From contig NC_018317.1 in assembly GCF_000234665.1 (NCBI RefSeq), forward strand, positions 529,285-593,284: a stretch of 64,000 nucleotides of DNA. The letters run 5' to 3'. The position numbers were made by a program, and so were the translations under genes. The stretch comes from Leishmania mexicana MHOM/GT/2001/U1103 (Eukaryota > Euglenozoa > Kinetoplastea > Trypanosomatida > Trypanosomatidae). The notes under the pieces were generated by a model. It worked only from the letters and a program-made list of their open reading frames with translations. It was not told the origin of the DNA and made no database searches. Position 1 is the first letter of the stretch, and the number at the start of each line of letters is the position of its first letter. Below, piece by piece: positions 52,313 through 61,700 of the stretch.

Positions 52313-54052
52313 CTACACTACAGTAGAAGCACGCGGACGCTTCTGTTTTTCGATCTGCTGCTGCACATCGCGCGAGATCTGGCACTCCTCCTCGAAGAGG
52401 CTGCGCAACGCCTGCGCACTCGTGATGCGGTGGTCGAACTCCCACGTGAACACAGGGCTCTCATCCACCACGACACACGGGTGTGCCTTCTGGTAGGCGG
52501 CGATGTCATCGATTTCCTCTCGTGCAACGCTTGGGTCGGATGCAGGGCAGCGAAGAATTTCATCTCTGTTGTCATACAGCGGCCGGAAAAACGGATCGCG
52601 CAGCGCCTCCACGGCGGTGGGTCGCTTGCGGGGATCGAAGGAGAGCAGATTGGCAATCAATATGCCGAGACTCATAGGAATGTCAACATTGAAGGCGAAG
52701 AGGGTACTGTGGAAGAGGGCCTGGGAGTGGACCTGGTTGGTCAGCATTAGCGACTCCCGCCCTCGTGCAGTTTTGTGAAAAAGGATGTCATTGATAAAGT
52801 GCTTGCCTTCTTCGCCACCCTCGAAGAGCGCGGCAACTTGCTCCGGCGTCTGCGGGACGCCACGCAACCCCGGCGTCTCTAGAATCAACGCCAGCTGGGA
52901 GAGGTAGTTGGCACCGGCGAACAATGGGCGGCGCAGCACCATCTCGGCCAGGATGCAGCCGGCAGACCACATGTCGATTGCGTGGTTGTAGCGGCCCATG
53001 ATGAGCAGCTCGGGTGCTCGGTAGTAGCGCGTGACAACGTAGTCGGTGAGGCTGTAGAGCGGGGGTTGGCTGGCGGCGTGAGGGGAGGATGATGCCCCAC
53101 GGACTGCGGAAGATGACCAGCAGAATAGACCCCAATCCTCAAGTTCGTTGGCGTTCGACTTGGCTGCGGTCGCGACTGCCGTGAGAGTGTTCTCATGCGG
53201 CCAAGCAGGAACGCCGCCGCGGGAGAGGCCAAAGTCGCAGAGTTTCATGTCGCAGTTGCCGTTAAGAAGGATGTTACCCGGCTTCAGGTCACGGTGGATG
53301 ACGCCGCTGCTGTGCAGGTACACCAGCACCTTGATAAGCTGATAGGCGATAAAGCGGAACTGGTCCATCTGGATCTCCTGCGAGGACTTCAGCAGAGCCG
53401 CTAGGTCTGTGTCCATGAGGTCGGTCACTATATAGATATCATCGAATGCGGCGGACGACAAGGCACCGGTGGAGACGTGGGGACGTCCAACCTCCATCAA
53501 CCGCACAATGTTCGGATGCCCTTGCAGGTACCTCAGCAACTTGATCTCTCTCAAGATGCGGCGCCCATCCACGAGATCATCGAACACCTTCGTCATCTTC
53601 TTGATTGCGACGAACGGGGACACCTCCCCACGCGCCAGCGTACGGCGCTTGAACGGCTCCGAGTACAAGTGCGGAACTCGCACTGGTCCACCTCGCCCGG
53701 CTTCGTCCAGCACAGCACGCGTGCGGAAGTACACAGGCGCGTCGTGGCCGCGACTTCGCCGCGTGACTATGCGACCTTCTTCCTCGATGGTGCGCATCGC
53801 CTCGTTGTAGTAGACACTGGATGGGACGAGGCGCAGGTCCACTGCAGCACACACTACGCCGTACGCGCCATATCCGATCCCGTTCAGCACCTCAAAGTGA
53901 GGTGCCACCTCAAAGGTGGAGCCGTGCACATGATAAGTCTTGCTGTGCTCACTGGTGTGATCGATCATCGCTGGCAACTCTCTGCCACCGAGCAACAGCC
54001 CGTTGTCGCGCGCCGCATGAATGAACGGGACCGCTGCTTCGTTGACCGCCAT
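52313..54052 (-). CDS. MPK7: Mitogen-activated protein kinase MPK7
   Basis: The product has 579 residues. Kinase motifs are GIGYGAYGVV (58-67), VAIKK (148-152), HRDLKPGN (253-260), DFG (273-275), the activation-lip TDY (336-338) and APE (346-348). TDY is the usual Leishmania MAPK dual-phosphorylation site. Two inserts are unusual: about 70 residues between the glycine loop and the catalytic Lys, and about 50 residues between DFG and TDY. LmjF.13.1640 at this position is named MPK7 and has been linked to amastigote growth control (from memory). The open frame extends upstream to 54358, but through a SIDER2-like element and a pyrimidine tract, so the ATG at 54052 is preferred. Confidence 0.88.
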   Translation of the reverse strand: MAVNEAAVPFIHAARDNGLLLGGRELPAMIDHTSEHSKTYHVHGSTFEVAPHFEVLNGIGYGAYGVVCAAVDLRLVPSSVYYNEAMRTIEEEGRIVTRRSRGHDAPVYFRTRAVLDEAGRGGPVRVPHLYSEPFKRRTLARGEVSPFVAIKKMTKVFDDLVDGRRILREIKLLRYLQGHPNIVRLMEVGRPHVSTGALSSAAFDDIYIVTDLMDTDLAALLKSSQEIQMDQFRFIAYQLIKVLVYLHSSGVIHRDLKPGNILLNGNCDMKLCDFGLSRGGVPAWPHENTLTAVATAAKSNANELEDWGLFCWSSSAVRGASSSPHAASQPPLYSLTDYVVTRYYRAPELLIMGRYNHAIDMWSAGCILAEMVLRRPLFAGANYLSQLALILETPGLRGVPQTPEQVAALFEGGEEGKHFINDILFHKTARGRESLMLTNQVHSQALFHSTLFAFNVDIPMSLGILIANLLSFDPRKRPTAVEALRDPFFRPLYDNRDEILRCPASDPSVAREEIDDIAAYQKAHPCVVVDESPVFTWEFDHRITSAQALRSLFEEECQISRDVQQQIEKQKRPRASTVV

Positions 54053-54097
54053 GCTTGAGCTTGAAGGATCGGCGCTCTCCTCCTCCCTTTGTGCTGC

Positions 54098-54168
54098 CTG
54101 TTTATTTTCCTTTTTTTTTCGTAGGCGGAAGTGGAACAACAGAGAGGGAGGAAAAGGAGAAGAGGAGA
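54098..54168 (-). promoter_or_regulatory. Predicted trans-splice region of MPK7
   Basis: The minus strand has CTCTTCTCCTTTTCCTCCCT (about 54141-54168), with the first downstream AGs at 54110-54111 and 54098-54099. The 5' UTR would be about 45-57 nt. Confidence 0.55.
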
Positions 54169-54194
54169 TGGCGCCGCGCACCCGCAGAGCAATG

Positions 54195-54700
54195 GAGTCG
54201 ATAAGATGTCTTCTTCCGTTGCAAGGCGTGTCCATTCTCTGCCATAAACCATGATTCAAGTGCCACTCTGCCTCCCACCCGCAGGCCGTCACATGCCTCA
54301 TCGCGACGCGCGAGTCAGTCGTTGACATGCCGGTACAGCAGTGCGCCGACTCAGTCATCTGAGCACGGATTTGGCCTCAAACCCTACCCACCATCAGCCC
54401 GCTGAGCAGGTCGCCATACAGCAGCTTCCATTTCGCCGGTCGCCATGTGGCCCACCCCTCACAGGGTGACACTCAGGTTTCCCACACTAATGTGGGTAGT
54501 GAAGACTGGGTGAGAGATACGTTCGAGTCACTCTCACAAGTGGCCCATCATACAGATGGCACAATCGTGTACGCTGCCGCAGGTCGTTTCGACACAACCC
54601 CATCCAGAACCTGACCGCCGGCATCAGCAGCGACAAACCGCTCTGACTTCCCCACCCAGGTTCGTTGCTCGACCCGGATACCACACTGAGGTGGTCGATA
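54195..54700 (-). mobile_element. SIDER2-like degenerate retroposon, copy 3
   Basis: On the minus strand it starts near 54697 with CCACCTCAGTGTGGTATCCG, closer to the ingi/L1Tc signature than the other copies. Its body shares blocks with copy 1, for example CAGCAGTGCGCCGACT at 54337-54352 and TGTCCATTCTCTGCCATA at 54229-54246 on the plus strand. Overall it is much more diverged than copies 1 and 2 are from each other. It lies in sense orientation in the presumed 3' UTR of the dynein gene, right beside the MPK7 pyrimidine tract. Confidence 0.68.
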
Positions 54701-55737
54701 TCATCACGGAGCCGATGAAGCTGAAGAAAAGGCTACAAGGCACACAAAGGCCTAGCCTCTCTCTCCCATGCACTCACACCAGCAAAACCACTACACTGAC
54801 CGTCAGCAGCCGCAGCAGCAGCCGCAGAGGATGACAGGGAGAAGCTGTTTGAGCTGCACCCGGTCTTCGTGAGCGACAGCTGCGATGCCCAAACGTGACG
54901 ATGTGTCACGCAAATGTTCACGTCTGCCTTATTTTCGTTTGTCTCTCGTCGACGCTCACTGAGCGCTGTGGGGAAAGGAGAAGAGAGGGACAGAATCGGT
55001 GGCGGTGATGGATGGGGCAGTGCCAGAAAAGGGAGTAAAAGACGCTGTTGTTCCACTGAGTGGCAGAAGAAACAGGAGTCATGTGATGCTGTACCCTCGA
55101 ATGCCCCCCATTGCCCTCAACTTCGCGACTCCCCGCATTATGACGTCGTCAGGTGAACGTGCCCCCCTCCCAAAATGCTTCCTGTGCGCCACGTCGAGAG
55201 CGCAAGAGGAGAGAGGAGAGAATGCAATACCTGTAACGCAACCGTAAAATCACCGAGCCGATACGGGCTCATGGCAGTTCGGCTGATCAGCACGGTGCTT
55301 CTTGTGGAGGTAGTGTTTTTGGTGTTGCGAGATGCACAGGGATCAAGAAGAATGGACATGCATACTGCGTAGTGCGTGTGATTGTGTGTCGAGTGTTGCA
55401 CAGCTTACACCACGGGCAAACAAACTAAAAAGGGGAATGCGACAGAGGCAGACACACCCAGAAGCACACTCGTACGGGAGGAGAGGAAAATATACACACA
55501 CGCCCCGAAAAAAAGAGCACTACTAAACATGGATAGTCTCGATACATCCACAAACGCCGGCCGTCCCATCGACCACCTCCCTCCATACTGTCAGTGAGAG
55601 GTGCACGGCATCTGCTGAGTTGCTGCGTCAAGAAAAAAAAATACATATTAGCGCTTCGCGTTGCAGCGAGCTTCGGCGCTGCATTGTCTATGTTTCGTCA
55701 GGCACGTGTCGAGCACGCCGCGTGTGTCCGAGTCTGG
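54701..55737. other. Intergenic region (presumed dynein 3' UTR)
   Basis: Mixed composition with short (GCA)n-like and purine runs. No gene was recognised. Confidence 0.5.
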
Positions 55738-58700
55738 TTACTCCACGACGTCTAACAACAGACCCACCCCGGCGATCACCCACTTACGCGACGGCTGCTT
55801 GCTCTTGAGGTAGAAACCGACGACAAAGCCGGGTCCACGGGCCTGTGTCTTGTACACGGGGCATTCGTACTGGTCACGCCGATCAATCTTGCTCAGCGGC
55901 AGGGAGCGGACTTGCATGATAGGCATCTTGGGATACAGGTCCTTGAGGCGGCTTTCCTCTATGCAGCCAGCCGTGCCATCCCACCGAGCCCCCTCCATTG
56001 CAAGCCCGGTCACGTAGCAACCGTCGCGCGCGTTGGAGTCGATCTGGTCGGCGGACTTCTTCAGCACATCCACAACCAGAGCCATCTGATCGAGATCAAA
56101 GCTGTTGATAATGGAGGTGGTCTGCATGATGGCGGTCAAGAATGACATGGGGTTGAAGAAGAGCGAAATATTTGTAACCTTTGGCGTCTGCAGGTCGGCG
56201 TTCCAGCTCACTAGCTGCTCATTGCGCGCCATGAAGTTCTCCACCCACGAGCCGAGCATGCGCTGCGACATGAAGGAGACGCGCGCCCATCGCTCCGGCA
56301 TCTTGTCCAGGTACATCTGATCGAACAGCTCCTGCATCGCGGTGCTCATCGACAGCGCACCCTTCAGGCCAAGGTTCAGCTCCTCCAGTGACGCACGCAG
56401 GGTCTCAATAAGGATATTCATGCGCTCGCTCTCCTGGTAGAAAACGTGCTGCTGAGGCGAGCGGTCGTCCTCGAGGCGCTCTGACAAGTCCTGCAGGTTG
56501 TGCGGCTCCGGCAACCGCTCACGGATCTCCTCGATCTTCTGCTGCACAATATCCTGCGGGCTCAACATGTCGCCGCCGCTGTGCTTCTTGGGCTGCAGCT
56601 CGTTGATGGTCTTGAAAAGGACGTCGGCCTGCATCGTGCGGTAGTTTATCTCCGCGTTGGGGTGCAGGCCATACAGCAGCGGCGACTCGGCCGGAAAATC
56701 TTCGCTAGTTGTCAACCACTGCATGTACTCCTGGTAACTTGCCGGCGCCGGCACTGCCACGCCAGGTGCGAGCTGCAGGCCGTCGCAGCAGTCTGGGATG
56801 AGGTAGCTCTGCAGATACGCCATGCACAGGACGCGATCCCAGTCGTCTGTGATGTGGCCACCGTACATGATCTCACCAAAGACGTAGCGCAGATCCTCCC
56901 ACGGCACCTTGGGGCGGTCCTCAATGTAGTTGGCCGCCACCTCCATGCACGTCGTGAGGTCGCCGGCGTTGAATGGGTACGCGCGGTTCCAGCCCAGGGG
57001 ACCGAACTTCTTGCGCTCCACCACGACGGCGTGGAAGAAGCACATGGAGAACATGATGCAGCGGTACTCGGTCGGCTTCGCGCTCTTCTCCCACGGCTCG
57101 TCGCTGAAGTTGCTCATGGCACGGACAATATTCTGCCGAATGCCAGTCGGAGGCTCCGACGTCAGCTTCACTGAACGCTGCAGGACACCAATAGGGATCA
57201 CGTTCGACGGCTCCGCGCTCAGGAACACGCGGAAATCCGGGTGCCCCTTCACGCCATCAAACTCGATCTCGTCATCCGTCACCACAATGATGTCGTTCTT
57301 CTTATCCCTCGCCGTGCTGCCACTGCCCGCCTTAGCACCGTCCTCGTCGTCGCCCATGTCCTCGTCCGTCTCCCCCTCGCCGCTCTCGCCATGCGAGGGG
57401 ACCGACTTCTCCTCGGCCTCCTCATCGTCGTGCTGCTCCCTATCGCCGTCGCCGACGCCTCCTGCAGCGGCGCTGCGTTCACCAGCCTTCCGCTCCGCAA
57501 TCTCCTTGCGAAGCTGCGCGACGCGCGTGTAAGTCTCCGCATACGTGTCGAGGCGCCGCTCCAGCGTGCGCAGCCACTTCTCAACAAGGTGGATATTCGA
57601 TAGTAGCGCCCACCCGCCCTCGGCAAAGCACTTGTCCAGCGCGCGGTCCGCCACCACCTCTTGGCCTTGCCCCAGCGATACGTTGTAGAAATTCTCCCTG
57701 TCGTACGTGTAACCCAGTTTTCGACCCAGCTCCTCGACTGCCTTGACCGGGTCGACACCAGGAGATAGGATGAAGAAGAGCGGCGTCGTCGTGCTCGAGT
57801 TCTGGTACGAGACGGAGATGTCCACTGCCTGATCGGACACAAAAAAGCGGCCGATGGTGGTGCCCACAAACATCTCCAGCGCCGCTGTGAGCCGATCTGG
57901 ACGCAGGCAACGCAGCACCAGCAGGCGCTCGAAGTTCGAGAGGTTCTTCCACTCTCCTGGCATCTTCTCCACCTCCGGCTTCTCGAGCTCGCAGTACTGA
58001 AACCATCGATTGTTCTCTGCCATGTCGCTCGGCAGCAGGCTGAACGACGGCGTCGCACCCTCCACTTCCGCCAGCGCCTGCACGGCATCCCAGTTCGGTT
58101 GCGTGCACCACCCCGTCACCGTCTCTGGCCGCACCACGCCCGTCTTCTTCTTACCGCGGAGGAGGAAGTCCAGCTGCTTCAGATTAATCTCGTTGCGGCG
58201 GCTCAGAATCGCGAAGGTAAGGAGGCTCGAGAAGATCAGCTTGTGGCGCTCGAACAGGCCGCGCGACACGTAGGCAAAGACATTCTCCGTGATCGACTCG
58301 GTGACGTTCGCCACGCGCTTTGTTACATCCTTCTTGTTCTCCGGCTGCGGTGCAGAGGCGAGAGCCTTGTTGAAAACCACCATGAACGCCTCCAGCGAGT
58401 ACTGATACATGTGGTCGATCTTCCACAGTTGGTCAATCTGGAAGAACAGGAGAGAGCCGCGCACCGCTACGTCGGTGTACCGCAGACGGTTCTGCGCGAT
58501 ATCCTTCTGTGTGACGACGGCCTGCGCAAAGGAGGCGTTGATGTCCTTCGCCTTCTTCTTGGTCGCCTCCAAGTTTTCGACGAGGGTGACGTTCTCCAGG
58601 ATGTCGCCGGTTGCGTTTGTCAGCTCGTAGAGCAGCCCGTTCTCGCACTGCTGCAGCTCAATTGTCATGGTGTTCATCTGCCGAATCAGCATGCCGCGTT

Positions 58701-61700
58701 TATTCTCCAAGTCTGGTCGCTCTTGGCTCACCACGACCGCCAGCAGCTGATCCTCCAGACCCGTCTCTGTCACCATGAAGTTGATCAGAGTCGTCTGCGC
58801 GTTCACTTCAGGGCCGTAGTGGGGGTTGCCGAGCTTCGTCTGCAGAATCAACCGGAACTTCGGGTTGTACTCCACCTCGGTAGCGCCAAGCTTGATGAAC
58901 TCGCGGCCGCCCTTGCGGAACGTCTGTCGACTAAGAACACCGTCGAGAACGGGCTCCACAAACTCGCCGAGGCCCTCAATGAGGCACGGAAGACCCTCCT
59001 CGATGCACGTCTGCAGTGTGCGCTGCCAGCCCTTTTGCGTGGTCTGAACAACACGCAGGCCGTTCTTCTCCTCACGGGTGCGAATCCACTTGATGCCTTG
59101 CAGCTGTGGGTCGATCATGAGCGGCCAACGCATGCAGTTGTTGAGAATGGCGCCGTTCTCGGTCGAGACACGATCAGACGGGAGTCCCTCGTTGTTCCAC
59201 GACGCCACCGCCGCCTCCGAAGTGAGCACGTCCATCGTCACGTCAAGATCCTCCGTCATTGGAATGCCCAGCCTCTTAATTTCCGGCAGCCAGTCCTGCT
59301 CCACTATCTGCTCACGGAACGCCTTGGAGAAGGGCCCAATATAAGACACGAAAGATGCACTCAGCAGCACGTCGCCGACCAGCAGCTTCGCGGCCTCCTT
59401 CAGCTTTTCGATGGTGGCACCCCAGCGCACACTCTCGTCCGCCAACCCGCTGACAAGGCGTTGCGCCAGGTTCATCTTCATCTGCGTTTTCTTCGCCTTG
59501 GCCTCGATCGCGTCGGCCTCGGCCACGGCCTCGTCGTACTGGCTGACCAGCGCGCCGAGCTTGGCCTGCAGGTCCGCCACCTTGTCTTGAATTTTCTTCA
59601 GCGCTGCGCGGCTCGAGACGAGACGCTGCTGCGCCTCGGCGAGTCGCTCCTCCTTTGGACGCACCTCGCAGCGGACGGCGTGGTAGCGGTTCATGCCGAT
59701 GGCCCACTTGCATAGGCCGGCCGCGGCGAAGGACTTGTTCCTGATGATGTCCGGGTCGAAGGAGGGGTTGTTGATATACACCTGGATCTGGTCGATACAC
59801 ACCTGAGGAATGTTGTTCACGTCGAAGTTGCGCAGCTCCGTCAAAAAGCGGTCCACCTGGTTCATCATCTTCTTGCACTCATTCCACGACCGCTGCTTCA
59901 TCGACGGAATCGAGCGCGGGTTCGCCGTAAGCACCAGCACGCAGATGGCCACCATCTGCACATCCTCCGGCGGCTTCCCGAGATTCTTGAGCTCCGCAAT
60001 GGAGGCCTTGTCGAGAGTATCAAGGGCCGCCAATGCCTCCTGGACGAGCGGTTGCGCCTTGGCCAAATCCTCCTGGCACTGCTTCTCGAACGACGTCACC
60101 TCCTCAACGATCTTGTTCGTCTTCGACTCCTCCTTCGCCGCAATCGCGCTCTGCTCCTCCACGACGGACTTCTCACGGCCCACCGTCTCGAGAAGCGCTG
60201 ACGTCTTCTGCCGCGCCTCCTCCACCTCCACGCTCTCCCGCTGAAGCACCTCCTGCAGCCCCTGCACCTGCGCCCCCGCCTCCTTGATCTTATCGATACC
60301 GCTCACGAGGCGATCTGTTTGATCACTGTTCTCCTTCCGCTTCCGGGCTAGCAAGTCCTTGTAGAAGGCGATCAGTTCGAGAAACGATTTGGGTGTCGTG
60401 TAGGCGTGCCGCTTTTCCTGCGCGTAGTATTCTTCGCACGTCTCCGTCACCTTTATCTGGCAGTACGCCATAAAGTCCGCGATGTTCTGCGTCATCTCCT
60501 CGCCGCCCAGATCAATCTCGAAAAGGAAGCGCTGAGCCACCGACCGGAGCGCCTGCTCCGGCCAGCTCAGGAACCAGTCAATCACGGTGGTGTTTGCCAG
60601 CGCCGGGAACTGTCGGCACCACGCAGCAAAGTTCTTGCTCACGGGAGAGAAGCAGAGAATAATGTGCAGGTTCGAGCGAACCTTGTGGATGAAGTGCTCC
60701 CAGCACACATCCGGATTCGAGTAGTCGGCGACGCCGGAGGCCTTCACCTCGTTTACGACGGAAGCGATGATGCTCTCGCGCTCATCCTGATTGAACAGCT
60801 CCGGCACGTTGCCGCTGCTCAGCATATCGTTCAGATACACCAACATGTCCACCGACACAATCTGGGTATCGGTGATGATGAACGCGAACGGGTACCCGCG
60901 TACGCCGCATTTTCGGTACAGTTCCTGCATGTCGTTGCGAAAGTCGTTGATGTCGTACGTGCTCGTCACAAGAATCTGGAAGATGTCGTGTCCGTTGATG
61001 TACGACGCAAGGCGCGCCAAGGACTGCTTACCAGAGCCACCCACGCCAACCAAGAATGCATTGCCGCGCGGGTTCGAGGTGATACGGGCAATGCGGCAGA
61101 CATGCTCGATGGCCTGGTTGAACAGCACAAGGTTCATGGAGGCGTAGTTCTCGTTGTAATCCGCCAGCTTTTTGCGCAGGTAGGCGCCGGCCTCGTCGTA
61201 GTCCGTTTCATTGTACACGTTCTCCTGCCCGTCTGGCGTCGTATAGAACGGCGCCCACAGCAGCGGCTCCTCCATCACATCCTTCGCCTTCACGTCGCTG
61301 AATCCGGCGCGCATAATGACCTCCTGAAGCAGGGCGTCGTAGCGCTTCATGTCGGCGTCATCGGCCATGCGGTCGCGGAACGTGCGGTTGCACTCGTGCA
61401 CCCACAGACGGACCAGCTGCAGGCTGCTCTTGTGTAGCTTCGGGTTGGACTTGCACAGGCCCTGGAAAATGTTGAACATCTCACGCATGTTCCATTGGTA
61501 GTGGAACTTTATGGCCGTCGGGAAGAACAGCTTCGCCACGTTCGAGTGAAGCTCAATCGTGGCGTTTGTGAGCAGCGTCGTGAGAGTGTCGCGGATGTCG
61601 CGGGAGAATGGCTTCGTGTGCGCCTGCAAAATCTGCCCGTAGATGCTCACCAGGTCTGCGCGATCGGGCATATTCGTCGAGAAGACGGCGAAATGGCGCA

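Noticed and set aside
54053..54358. A 102-codon upstream extension of MPK7
   Set aside because: It overlaps SIDER2-like copy 3 and the predicted splice region; the kinase alignment needs none of it.
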